64,000 bases of DNA from Collimonas sp. OK412 (lineage in GTDB: Bacteria; Pseudomonadota; Gammaproteobacteria; Burkholderiales; Burkholderiaceae_D), in contig NZ_FOLC01000021.1 of assembly GCF_900112135.1 (NCBI RefSeq), positions 1 through 64,000 of the forward strand. The letters run 5' to 3'. Within the stretch, counting starts at the first letter, position 1. Every line of letters begins with the position of its first letter. The notes below the pieces were generated by a model. The model had not been told where the DNA came from. It saw only the letters and a list, made by a program, of their open reading frames with translations, and made no database searches. Below are positions 40,880 through 48,837 of the stretch, one piece after another. The position numbers and the translations under genes are program-made.

Positions 40880-42334
40880 TCAGGCTATCTCATCCAGCAG
40901 CGCATGGCCATATACCGTGAAGCGGCTTTTGCCCTGGCGCTTGGCCTGGTACATCGCTGCGTCAGCCTGGCGCAATGCGGCATCCCACTCCAGGTTTTCG
41001 GCCTGGCACAGGGCGATGCCGATGCTGCAGCCGATGCCGTCGCCAATGGCGGCGACGCGACTGACGATGCGGCCGGCAACCGCGGTGGCGGTAGCCTTGA
41101 CGGCAGCGGCGGGGGCCACCAGGCACACCACGAATTCGTCGCCGCCGACACGGCCGGCGATATCGCTGTCGCGCAGCACCGACCTGAGGGCGGCGGCTAC
41201 TTCGACCAGCACCGTGTCGCCACGGTCGTGCCCCAGGTCGTCGTTGACGCGCTTGAAGCCGTCCAGGTCGATGAACAGCAAGGCCACCGCCTGGCGGCTC
41301 GCCAAATCGCGGCTGCGCAAGGTTTCGGCCAGTTCGAGAAACAGTGAACGGCTGGGTAGCCCGGTCAAGTCGTCCAGCCGCACCTGGTCCATCCTGACTT
41401 CCAGCATGGCGTTGTTGAGCGCCAGCAGGCGGGCGTCTTGTACCGTCTTCAGGTAGACCTGGTTCATTTCGCGCAGGTAGATCAGCAGCAGCAGCGTGGC
41501 CGACGCCAGGGCGTTGCAGCGGCCGACGTACCAGCCCACCGAGAACTGGCTGCCGCCGGCCATGGTGATGGCGTTGTCGCACAGCAGCGCAACCAGGGCA
41601 ACCCCCAGCCATACGTGCAACACCGCGCGGAAGCGCGTGGCCTGCCACAAGACCAGGAAGGCAAGGCCGGTCATGCACTGCAGCAAAGGGCCGGCGCCGC
41701 TGCTGGCTAGCCGGCGAAAATCGCCGTTGTCATCGAGCCGCGGCAAATACGCATGGAATACGGTGACCAGGGCCATGCTGGCAAGCAGCGCCGCCGCCAC
41801 GGCGGCCATCAGCCAATGCGCCAGGCGCTGGGAGTGCCGGTACATCAGGGCCGGATTGCGCCAGTTGCTGGCGGCGTAGGCCAGGATCCCCAGCGCCAGG
41901 CCGGCATGCCATAAAAACCACAGCCAGATCGTAGTCTGCTCGCCGCCCAGCAGCGATCCGTGCGGCAGGAACATGTCGGGCAAGGCCAGGAACTGCAGTA
42001 AAAAAATCCCGGCGCAATAAAAGCAGGCGCCGCCGACAAACAGCAGATCGAGAGCCCTGGTGGCGCGATAGTGGGCAAAAATCAGGTAGGTGATGATGAC
42101 ATAAGCGACCACCGTCGCCGTCTGGTAGGAAGGCAGGAAGGCTGGCACCCGCGGCCCCATGACCGCCGCCAGCGGCAGCAGCAGCAATGTTCCCGAGACA
42201 ATCCCGACGCAAGTCCACAATGCACGCCGCCGCTGGCGGCTGGTCGCCTGCCGCGTCGCCGGCGAAGCGTTCATATGGTGCCAGGCCGGCTTGGACATGG
42301 CGTTGTTACCTGCATTGCTTGCGCGGTCGGTCAT
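40880..42334 (-). CDS. Diguanylate cyclase with membrane-bound MASE-like sensor
   Basis: A 484-residue protein. Residues 36-290 contain about eight hydrophobic helices without a periplasmic sensor domain, resembling MASE4-type input domains. The GGDEF domain (about 318-480) has DDLTGLPSRSLFLE, LLFIDLDGFKRVNDDLGHD and the active loop GRVGGDEFVVCL at 397-401. An RxxD inhibitory site (Arg388-Asp391) lies five residues before, so product inhibition by c-di-GMP is expected. The enzyme makes c-di-GMP from two GTP molecules to promote sessile life. No EAL domain. It is divergent from the quinone oxidoreductase gene. Confidence 0.92.
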   Translation of the reverse strand: MTDRASNAGNNAMSKPAWHHMNASPATRQATSRQRRRALWTCVGIVSGTLLLLPLAAVMGPRVPAFLPSYQTATVVAYVIITYLIFAHYRATRALDLLFVGGACFYCAGIFLLQFLALPDMFLPHGSLLGGEQTTIWLWFLWHAGLALGILAYAASNWRNPALMYRHSQRLAHWLMAAVAAALLASMALVTVFHAYLPRLDDNGDFRRLASSGAGPLLQCMTGLAFLVLWQATRFRAVLHVWLGVALVALLCDNAITMAGGSQFSVGWYVGRCNALASATLLLLIYLREMNQVYLKTVQDARLLALNNAMLEVRMDQVRLDDLTGLPSRSLFLELAETLRSRDLASRQAVALLFIDLDGFKRVNDDLGHDRGDTVLVEVAAALRSVLRDSDIAGRVGGDEFVVCLVAPAAAVKATATAVAGRIVSRVAAIGDGIGCSIGIALCQAENLEWDAALRQADAAMYQAKRQGKSRFTVYGHALLDEIA

Positions 42335-42512
42335 TGCCTGTTCTTCATGAAGCCCTTGATTGAAAGAATTTCCATAGAGAAATCTTGTCTTTTAGCATCA
42401 AAATAATAACTTGAATGCCTGTGTTGAGCTAATACAGAAAAGCTATCACTCTCGCTTTCAAAAGAGAAATAAGACTTGTCATACAATGGCCTCTTTACCT
42501 TGAGACCATGCC

Positions 42513-43490
42513 ATGCGCGCTATCGAAATCACCCATCCCGGCGGCCCGGAAGTATTGCAGATCTGCGAACGCCCCCTGCCCTCGTTCAAGCCAGGCGAAG
42601 TGCTGATCAAGGTGCAGGCTGCCGGCGTCAACCGGCCCGACGTGTTCCAGCGCACCGGCAATTATTCGCCGCCGCCGGGCGCGTCAGACCTGCCGGGGCT
42701 GGAGATCGCCGGCGAAATCGTCGACGGCGACTTCGGCAGCAGCCCGTTCAAGAAAGGCGACCTGGTATGCGCACTGGTGCAAGGCGGCGGTTATGCCGAA
42801 TACTGCTGCGCGCCGACCGCCCAATGCCTGCCGCTGCCCGACGGCTGGAGCGCGGCGGAAGCGGCGTCGCTGCCGGAAACCTTTTACACCGTGTGGAGCA
42901 ATGTCTTCGACCGCGCAAAACTGGCGAGCGGCGAGACCTTGCTGGTGCAAGGCGGCAGCTCGGGCATCGGCGCCGCAGCGATCCAGATCGCCACGGCGCT
43001 CGGCCACCGGGTATTCGCTACCGCCGGCTCGGATGAAAAATGCCGCGCCTGTGAAGCGCTGGGCGCCGAACGCGCGATCAATTACCGCACGGAAGACTTC
43101 GCTGCCGTCATCAAGGCTGCGACCGATGGCAAAGGCGTGAACGTCATCCTGGACATGGTGGCCGGCGATTACGTGCCGCGCGAAATCAGCTGCCTGGCCG
43201 ACGACGGCCGCCTGGTCTTCATCGCCACGCTGGGCGGCAGCAGCGCCAGCATCGATTTCCGCCACGTCATGATGCGGCGCCTGACGATTACCGGCTCGAC
43301 CCTGCGGCCGCGGCCGGTCGCTTTCAAGGCTGCCATCGCGGCCCAGCTGCAGGAGCGCGTCTGGCCGCTGCTGGCGGCAAAGAAGATCAAGCCGGTGATC
43401 TTCAAGACCTTTCCGCTGGAGCAGGCGGCGCAAGCGCATGCACTGATGGAAAGCAGTTCGCATATCGGCAAGATCATGCTGACCGTCTAA
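42513..43490 (+). CDS. NAD(P)H quinone oxidoreductase (PIG3 family)
   Basis: A 325-residue member of the zinc-independent MDR family. The N-terminal half has GEVLIKVQAAGVNRPDVFQR and GLEIAGEIV; the nucleotide domain has ETLLVQGGSSGIGAAAIQI with the GGSSGIG loop. The C-terminal AQAHALMESSSHIGKIMLTV is characteristic of PIG3/TP53I3-like quinone oxidoreductases. There are no catalytic zinc cysteines, as expected. It reduces quinones and protects from redox stress. It ends at a bidirectional terminator shared with the cytochrome gene. Confidence 0.93.
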   Translation: MRAIEITHPGGPEVLQICERPLPSFKPGEVLIKVQAAGVNRPDVFQRTGNYSPPPGASDLPGLEIAGEIVDGDFGSSPFKKGDLVCALVQGGGYAEYCCAPTAQCLPLPDGWSAAEAASLPETFYTVWSNVFDRAKLASGETLLVQGGSSGIGAAAIQIATALGHRVFATAGSDEKCRACEALGAERAINYRTEDFAAVIKAATDGKGVNVILDMVAGDYVPREISCLADDGRLVFIATLGGSSASIDFRHVMMRRLTITGSTLRPRPVAFKAAIAAQLQERVWPLLAAKKIKPVIFKTFPLEQAAQAHALMESSSHIGKIMLTV

Positions 43491-43503
43491 GCCGCGCCAT
43501 GTG

Positions 43504-43531
43504 AAAAAAGCAGCCGATGGCTGCTTTTTTT
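43504..43531. terminator. Bidirectional Rho-independent terminator
   Basis: AAAAAAGCAGCC, loop GAT, GGCTGCTTTTTTT: the stem is flanked by A and T runs and so works for both the quinone oxidoreductase gene and the convergent cytochrome gene. Confidence 0.92.
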
Positions 43532-43554
43532 GGGGGCGTGAAGAAACCGCGGTT

Positions 43555-44850
43555 TTAATCCAGCGGCACCGCGCGATAGCGGCTGACCTCGGATGCGCCC
43601 ACGATCGGCGCCTTGTTGCCCCAGCTGTTGCGGATATACGAAACCACCGCGGCGACTTCGCCATCGTTCAGCGTCGGCCCGTAAGGCGGCATGCCGTAAG
43701 GACGCGGATTGGCGGCGGTGCTGGGCGCGAAGCCGCCGTTCAGGACAACCCGGATCGCATTCACCGGCGCCGGCATGGTGATCGCGTGATTGCTTGCCAG
43801 CGGCGGGTAAGCCGGCCACTGCCCCTTGCCGGAAGCCTGGTGGCAATCGATGCAATGGTTTTTGTAGATCTTCTGGCCCAGTTCCATCACCCGCGCCACC
43901 TCGTCCGGCCTGGCGCGTTCGTCGGGTTCCGCGGCTTCCTTCTGGCGCGGCAAGGACTTCAGGTAAACCGCCATGGCGCGCACATCCTGGTCGCTCAGGT
44001 GCTGCAGGCTGGCGCCGACCACTTCCGCCATCGGCCCCAGCACCGTGCCGCGCGGCGAGACGCCGTTTTTCAGCAGACCTGTAATGTGTTCGATGTCCCA
44101 GTCGCCGAGGCCGATTTCCTGGTCCGAGGTCAGCGACGGCGCATACCAGTTCACCACCGGGATGAAACCGCCGCCCAGGTCCGCTTTCAGGTCAGTGCCG
44201 CCGAGAGCATTGCGGGTGGTGTGGCAAGCGCTGCAGTGGCCCAGTCCCTGCACCAGGTAGGCGCCGCGGTTCCACTCCACCGATTGCTGCGCCTCGGCCT
44301 GATATACGCCAGGCCGGAAATACAGGGCGCGCCAGCCGTAGAGCAGGAACCGGTTGTTGTAGGGGAAGCGCAATTCGTGCTGGCGGTTCTTTTGCGGCAC
44401 CGGCGGCACGCTGCGCAGGTAAGCAAACATGGCGTCGGCGTCGGCGCGCGTGACCTTGGTGTAATTCGTGTACGGGAAGGCCGGATACAGCAGGCTGCCG
44501 TCTTTGGATTTGCCGTTGTGCAGGGCTTGCCAGAAATCGTCGGCCGACCAGGCGCCGATGCCGGTGTCGTTGTCAGGCGTGAGATTCGGCGCATAGATGG
44601 CGCCGAACGGCGTCTGTATCGCGCGCCCTCCAGCCAGTTCCTTGCCGCCGCGCGCCGTATGGCAGGCCATGCAATCGCCGCCGCGCACCAGGTAAGCGCC
44701 GCGGCTTATCTGGTCGCCGGGACTCGCCGCGGCTTGCGCCGGCTGCGGCGGCGCACTGTTGTCATCAGCGTTGAAGACCGCCAGCACGCCGGCAGCAACC
44801 GCGATCAGCAGCAGCAAACCACCTAGCACCCACTTGAATAGTCGTTTCAT
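43555..44850 (-). CDS. Membrane-anchored tri-haem cytochrome c (alcohol dehydrogenase subunit type)
   Basis: A 431-residue protein with one N-terminal anchor helix (6-26) and three c-type haem sites: CMACH (60-64), CSACH (206-210) and CIDCH (333-337). The repeating motif GAYLVRGGDCMACHTARGG, PNLTPD and DIEHITGLLKNGVSPRG are those of the cytochrome subunits of membrane-bound alcohol, gluconate and related dehydrogenases. It would carry electrons from a periplasmic dehydrogenase to ubiquinone or an oxidase. No dehydrogenase gene lies next to it; the nearest flavoprotein is the GMC gene at 14955. It follows the di-haem cytochrome gene by 16 bases, forming an operon of two. Confidence 0.92.
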   Translation of the reverse strand: MKRLFKWVLGGLLLLIAVAAGVLAVFNADDNSAPPQPAQAAASPGDQISRGAYLVRGGDCMACHTARGGKELAGGRAIQTPFGAIYAPNLTPDNDTGIGAWSADDFWQALHNGKSKDGSLLYPAFPYTNYTKVTRADADAMFAYLRSVPPVPQKNRQHELRFPYNNRFLLYGWRALYFRPGVYQAEAQQSVEWNRGAYLVQGLGHCSACHTTRNALGGTDLKADLGGGFIPVVNWYAPSLTSDQEIGLGDWDIEHITGLLKNGVSPRGTVLGPMAEVVGASLQHLSDQDVRAMAVYLKSLPRQKEAAEPDERARPDEVARVMELGQKIYKNHCIDCHQASGKGQWPAYPPLASNHAITMPAPVNAIRVVLNGGFAPSTAANPRPYGMPPYGPTLNDGEVAAVVSYIRNSWGNKAPIVGASEVSRYRAVPLD

Positions 44851-44866
44851 TCTGCGCTCTGCTTGA

Positions 44867-45637
44867 TCATGGGTTGGCCGGAGGGAGGGGAATGCTGCCG
44901 CACGCCAGCGGCAACTTGGCCGTGCCGGGGGCGGCCGCTGTAGCGTCGGCAGGCACCGGCTGCGCCGCCAGCCAGGAGGCGACGGCGCCGATGTCTTCAG
45001 CGCTCAGGCGCTGCACCACCTGCGCCATACAGTCGGGCGCCACCGCATGGCGCGCACCGTTTTTCCAGGCGCCGATCTGGCCCACCAGGTAATCGCGCGG
45101 CAATCCGAGCAAGCCTGGCGTGGTCGGCAAAACGCCGGTCATGGCGCTGCCGTGGCAGGCGATGCAGGCCGGGATCTTCTTGGCCGGATCGCCCTTGTTG
45201 ACCAGCACTTCGCCGCGCGCCCGCGTAGCGTTCGACGGATCGGGCGGCTGCGGCGGCGGATAAGGCGGATGCTGGTCCGCAAAATAGTGGGCGATTTCCT
45301 GCAGATAGGCGTCGGACAGATGGTCGACCAGGTAGGTCATCATCGGATACTGCCGGCGTCCTTCACGAAAATTATGCAGCTGGTTATAGAGGTAGCCGGC
45401 CGGTTTGCCGGCGATGCGCGGGTAGTAGCCGTCGTTGGTGGCGCGTCCCTGTTCGCCGTGGCAGGCGGTGCAGGCGGTGAGGCGCTGCTTGATGGTGTCG
45501 GGAACGGCGCCGGCATCGACCTCAGCTGCGCTAGCGGCGACAGCCAGCAGCGCCGCGGCAAGGACAAACAAGGAGCCAAGGCGGCGCCCATGAGCTGGCG
45601 CTCGGCCGCAGGCCGGTCTTACCGAAAGAATCCGCAT
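44867..45637 (-). CDS. Periplasmic di-haem cytochrome c (c4-like)
   Basis: A 256-residue secreted cytochrome with haem sites CTACH (56-60) and CIACH (158-162). A signal peptide after a basic start (LGSLFVLAAALLAVAASA) is cut near residue 38. The two-domain layout with GYYPRIAGKPAGYLYNQLHNF in the first domain and LPRDYLVGQIGAWKNGARH in the second matches cytochrome c4. It likely passes electrons between the tri-haem partner and a terminal oxidase. It precedes the tri-haem gene in a two-gene unit. A Pro-rich linker (PPYPPPQPPDPS) lies between the domains. Confidence 0.9.
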   Translation of the reverse strand: MRILSVRPACGRAPAHGRRLGSLFVLAAALLAVAASAAEVDAGAVPDTIKQRLTACTACHGEQGRATNDGYYPRIAGKPAGYLYNQLHNFREGRRQYPMMTYLVDHLSDAYLQEIAHYFADQHPPYPPPQPPDPSNATRARGEVLVNKGDPAKKIPACIACHGSAMTGVLPTTPGLLGLPRDYLVGQIGAWKNGARHAVAPDCMAQVVQRLSAEDIGAVASWLAAQPVPADATAAAPGTAKLPLACGSIPLPPANP

Positions 45638-45780
45638 GATTTCCTACTTTTTTATAATGCTGCATTTTTTAGGGAAGGCATTCTCTGCACGATTATAAAC
45701 TAGCAAGCAAGGTTGACGGCCGCCTGCAACGCCTGTCCGGGCTGGACAAATTGTCCCAGGCAGCAGGCTCTCCAGGCGCA

Positions 45781-45996
45781 TCATTTTGGCGTTTTCTGCG
45801 GCACCAGAGGCTGGTCGATGGTGGTTCCGGGTTCGTTCACATACATTTGTTCTTCGACGATATCGAGCTGCTGGCTGCCGTCCAGTGCGTGCCCGGTCCA
45901 GCGCTCGGCCGGATTCACCTGCTGTATTTTTTTTCGCTTGCCGTGCTTGTCGTCGGCCGGCGCATGTTTGATTTTGCCCACAGCGGTCTCCTCCAT
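45781..45996 (-). CDS. Small hydrophilic hypothetical protein (71 residues)
   Basis: The product begins MEETAVGKIKHAPADDKHG, has a basic piece KRKKIQQVNPAERWTG and an acidic end with EEQMYVNEPG. There is no signal, helix pair or known motif. I do not recognise the family. The start at 45996 is one option; an in-frame ATG lies 78 bases upstream with less plausible sequence. It lies between the cytochrome and glycine-zipper genes, all leftward. Coding status is moderately supported by residue composition. Confidence 0.5.
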   Translation of the reverse strand: MEETAVGKIKHAPADDKHGKRKKIQQVNPAERWTGHALDGSQQLDIVEEQMYVNEPGTTIDQPLVPQKTPK

Positions 45997-46074
45997 GAAA
46001 TGGCCAGGTGTCCTGAGTCTTTTCAATATAGGACGTATGCAGCCTGGCGCATAGCAAAGAATCCGGCGCGCCAA

Positions 46075-46111
46075 TAAAAAACGCCGGTCCAGATTCTCAT
46101 CTGGACCGGCG
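46075..46111 (-). terminator. Terminator after the glycine-zipper gene
   Basis: CGCCGGTCCAGAT and ATCTGGACCGGCG form a perfect 13-base stem with a four-base loop; leftward it is followed by a run of T residues (TTTTTT). It is placed 25 bases past the stop of the gene at 46136. Confidence 0.92.
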
Positions 46112-46135
46112 CCTGTTGTTTAATCCGGGCCTGGA

Positions 46136-46567
46136 TCAGCGCTCGTAGTAGCCGCCGCGATATTGCTGGCGATAGTAATCGCGGTTTTCCACATAGACCG
46201 GCGCCGGGCGGTAATACACAGGCTGCGGACGGTAGTACACCGGGGCCGGCCGATAATAAACCGGCGCCGGCTGGTAATAGACCGGCTCAGGGCGAACGTA
46301 CACCGGCGCCGGCTGCGCATAATAGCCTTGGCCACGGTCGTAATAACCGCCATCGTCACGATAGCCGCCCGAAGTCGCGCCTACCGCGGCACCCAGCACG
46401 CCGCCGACGATAGCGCCGTTACGGCCGCCCACCGCACCGCCGATGACAGCACCCGCCACCGCGCCGATGGCGGTATTGGCGCCATCGTCATAAGCCATGG
46501 CAGAGGTAGAAACCGCAGCAGTCGTGCTGGCCAGCAGCGCAACACATATCCATTTTTTGTACAGCAT
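46136..46567 (-). CDS. Secreted glycine-zipper protein with P-x-Y-Y repeats
   Basis: A 143-residue protein. The signal peptide (MLYKKWICVALLASTTAAVS, cleavage after AMA near residue 25) is followed by a glycine zipper (IGAVAGAVIGGAVGGRNGAI and VGGVLGAAVGATSGG), which can span or insert in a membrane, and then a tail with repeats PAPVYVRPEPVYYQPAPVYY, PAPVYYRPQPVYYRPAPVYV. These proteins are predicted in the outer membrane or periplasm, function unknown; they resemble the Pro/Tyr repeats of 17060-17380. ATG 46567 follows AAGGAG; the longer frame of ten codons has no ribosome site. A strong terminator follows. Confidence 0.82.
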   Translation of the reverse strand: MLYKKWICVALLASTTAAVSTSAMAYDDGANTAIGAVAGAVIGGAVGGRNGAIVGGVLGAAVGATSGGYRDDGGYYDRGQGYYAQPAPVYVRPEPVYYQPAPVYYRPAPVYYRPQPVYYRPAPVYVENRDYYRQQYRGGYYER

Positions 46568-46699
46568 GATTGACTCCTTCAAGGGTCGCATAGTCACAGA
46601 CCGGTATGCCCACGGCTGTTGATTTGAACTATAGACCAGCTCCGCCGGAAATCATGCAAGCGATACATACTTTTACATCTGAACAACATGCTTACAAAC

Positions 46700-47998
46700 T
46701 CAGTGCAGCTTGACTGAAGGCTTGGCGTGCTTCATCAGGCTGCTGGCGGCAGCGGTAACCCCGGTGCGCACCGGCCCCAGCAAGGCGTTCAGATGCATCA
46801 GGTGCAGGCTGGCGTACATCATGCGGGCGAAGAAGCCGTCGACAAACCAGCCCAGCTTGGTCAGCGATCCCATCAAGGTGCCGACCGAGGTGTTCCTGCC
46901 GAACGACACCAGCGAGCCATGGTCCTTGTAGACGTAGGGGGCGTCCAGCGCCGCCTGTCCTTTATTCGAGCGGACGAACATCTCCAGCAGGTAATCGGCC
47001 TGCTGATGCGCGGCCTGGGCGCGCGGCGGCACCATTTTGCCGTCGGGGCCGATGCAAGCGGCGCAGTCGCCCAGCGCATAGATATTGCTGCTGCCGGCGA
47101 CCTTGAGCAAGCCGTCGACTTCCAGCTGGCCTGATTTGGTCACCGGCAAACCCAGGGTCTTGAGAAAATCGGGAGCCTTGATGCCGGCCGACCATACGCA
47201 CAGGTCCGACACGTAATTGTTGCCGTTGGCGTCAGTCACGAAATTCTCTGCGATGGCGGCGACGCGGCAATCGGTGACCACCTTCACTTCGCGTTCCTGC
47301 AGCAGCTTGGTGGCCGCCTTGGAAACCCGCTCGGTCAGCGGCGCCAGCAAGCGCGGCGCGCCTTCCAGGATGGTGATGCGGACATCGCGGTTCGGATTCA
47401 GGTGCGGGAAATCGTAGTCGGTGTAGACGCTGCTGGCGTCGCGCAGCTCGGCCGCCAGTTCGACGCCGGTTGCGCCGCCGCCGACGATCACGATGTCGAC
47501 TCCGGCGTCGGGATCCTTTTCTTTCTTCAGGTCCGCCATCGCCAGCATTTTCAGCAGGCGCAGCCGGAAATGTTCGGCGTCTTCGGTGGTGTTCAGCGAA
47601 ATCGTGTTTTCCTCGGCGCCGCTGATGCCGAAATAGTTGGAAACGCTGCCGACCGCGACCACCAGCTTGCTGAAGCCGATCTGGCGCGGCGGGATCAGTT
47701 CCTGCGCCGATTCATCCAGCACCGCATCCACCGTGATCGTGTTGTTGACGCTGTCGAGCGCGGTCATGGCGCCGTAGACGAAGCGGAATTTATTGTCATG
47801 CGCCAACATTTGGTAGGACAAGCCTTCCTGGTGGATATCGCGCGTTCCCGCCGCAACTTCGTGCAGGGACGGCTTCCAGATATGGTACAGCGCCCGGTCC
47901 ACCAGCGTGACGTGGCCGCTCCCCAGTTTGCGGCCGAGCTTGCAAGCCAGCTCCAGGCCGCCGGCGCCGCCGCCGACAATCACGATTTCATCCGACAT
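46700..47998 (-). CDS. ndh: Type II NADH dehydrogenase
   Basis: A 432-residue membrane-associated flavoprotein that oxidises NADH and reduces ubiquinone without proton pumping. The FAD motif IVIVGGGAGGLELACKLGRK (3-22) and the NADH motif VDIVIVGGGATGVELAAELR (about 167-186) are both clear. CVWSAGIKAPDF and NIYALGDCAACI are conserved NDH-2 segments. The C-terminus (FFARMMYASLHLMHLNALLG) has amphipathic helices for membrane attachment. ATG 47998 follows GAAGGA; the longer frame upstream adds ten residues. The gene is divergent from the universal stress protein gene. Confidence 0.92.
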   Translation of the reverse strand: MSDEIVIVGGGAGGLELACKLGRKLGSGHVTLVDRALYHIWKPSLHEVAAGTRDIHQEGLSYQMLAHDNKFRFVYGAMTALDSVNNTITVDAVLDESAQELIPPRQIGFSKLVVAVGSVSNYFGISGAEENTISLNTTEDAEHFRLRLLKMLAMADLKKEKDPDAGVDIVIVGGGATGVELAAELRDASSVYTDYDFPHLNPNRDVRITILEGAPRLLAPLTERVSKAATKLLQEREVKVVTDCRVAAIAENFVTDANGNNYVSDLCVWSAGIKAPDFLKTLGLPVTKSGQLEVDGLLKVAGSSNIYALGDCAACIGPDGKMVPPRAQAAHQQADYLLEMFVRSNKGQAALDAPYVYKDHGSLVSFGRNTSVGTLMGSLTKLGWFVDGFFARMMYASLHLMHLNALLGPVRTGVTAAASSLMKHAKPSVKLH

Positions 47999-48345
47999 CC
48001 ATTTTTCCTTCGATTTTTTATTGATCAATCACGCTGCAAACCGCTGAAGCTTGCGCAGCCCGAACTGGCGGATTACCCGCCAAGTCTACTTTTATAGTGC
48101 TGCATAGCGCAATAGTGCCGTAGTTTCGGCGCTTTTTGATCAGGCGCCGCCAATTTGCAGTATTCGAGGAAACCCGGCAACACGCAAAAAAACGGCATGG
48201 GCAGAATCCGAAAATCGATTTTCGCCATGCAAGAGCGGCGCCGGAAAACATCGCTGCAAATACCCAAATGGCATCTGGTTGACAGCCCCAGACTGAGCTA
48301 TGATGAAAGCAGAGAGCATTGCAAATACAATTTTCAGGAGGGCAT
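47999..48345. other. Divergent promoter region ndh / usp
   Basis: These 347 bases separate the leftward NADH dehydrogenase gene and the rightward stress protein gene. A small stem GGCGC/GCGCC lies around 48130-48148. I see no ORF with a convincing start, although short frames exist. The divergent layout suggests shared control, possibly by redox state or oxygen, which the sequence alone does not show. Confidence 0.4.
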
Positions 48346-48789
48346 ATGTACCGGAAAATTCTCGTCGCCTACAATGGCACGCCCGAAAGCCGTTCGGCCC
48401 TGTATTCCTGCATCCAGCTGGCGCCCGGCCCTGAAATCGAGGTCCACCTGTTGGGGGTCATCAACCTTGCCACCTACCTGATGGCCGGCGAATTCGTCGC
48501 CGAATCCGCCATCAGGGCTGAAAAAACCCTGCTCGAACAAGAACTGATCAAGGGCCACAAGCTGCTCAGCGACGCCGGCATCAAGGCTGTCGACCATTTT
48601 GAAAGCGGCGAACCGGTGAATGTGATCAGCGACCTGGTCAGCAAGCTGGGGGTAGACCTGGTGATCGTCGGCCATTCGCGCAAGAAACCGATGGCGACAC
48701 GCTGGTGGCGCGGCTCGGTGGATACTCTCCTGGTTGAAAAAGTGCCCTGCAGCGTACTGGTGGCGACCGATCCCTGCCCACCGTCCTGA
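48346..48789 (+). CDS. Universal stress protein (UspA family)
   Basis: A 147-residue single-domain protein with the Rossmann-like UspA fold: MYRKILVAYNGTPESRSALY starts strand 1 and the ATP loop, and VDLVIVGHSRKKPMATRWWRGSVDTLL is the C-terminal signature G-x2-G-x9-G-S (here GHSRKKPMATRWWRGS). The motif departs slightly from the ATP-binding consensus (no clear second Gly), so nucleotide binding is uncertain. CAGGAGGGCAT precedes the ATG. It is the only rightward gene between ndh and the sensor kinase. Confidence 0.88.
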   Translation: MYRKILVAYNGTPESRSALYSCIQLAPGPEIEVHLLGVINLATYLMAGEFVAESAIRAEKTLLEQELIKGHKLLSDAGIKAVDHFESGEPVNVISDLVSKLGVDLVIVGHSRKKPMATRWWRGSVDTLLVEKVPCSVLVATDPCPPS

Positions 48790-48837
48790 GCCAGCACCAG
48801 GCCGGCGCTCCCAGCCTTGCGCCCTGCAGCCGTCAGC

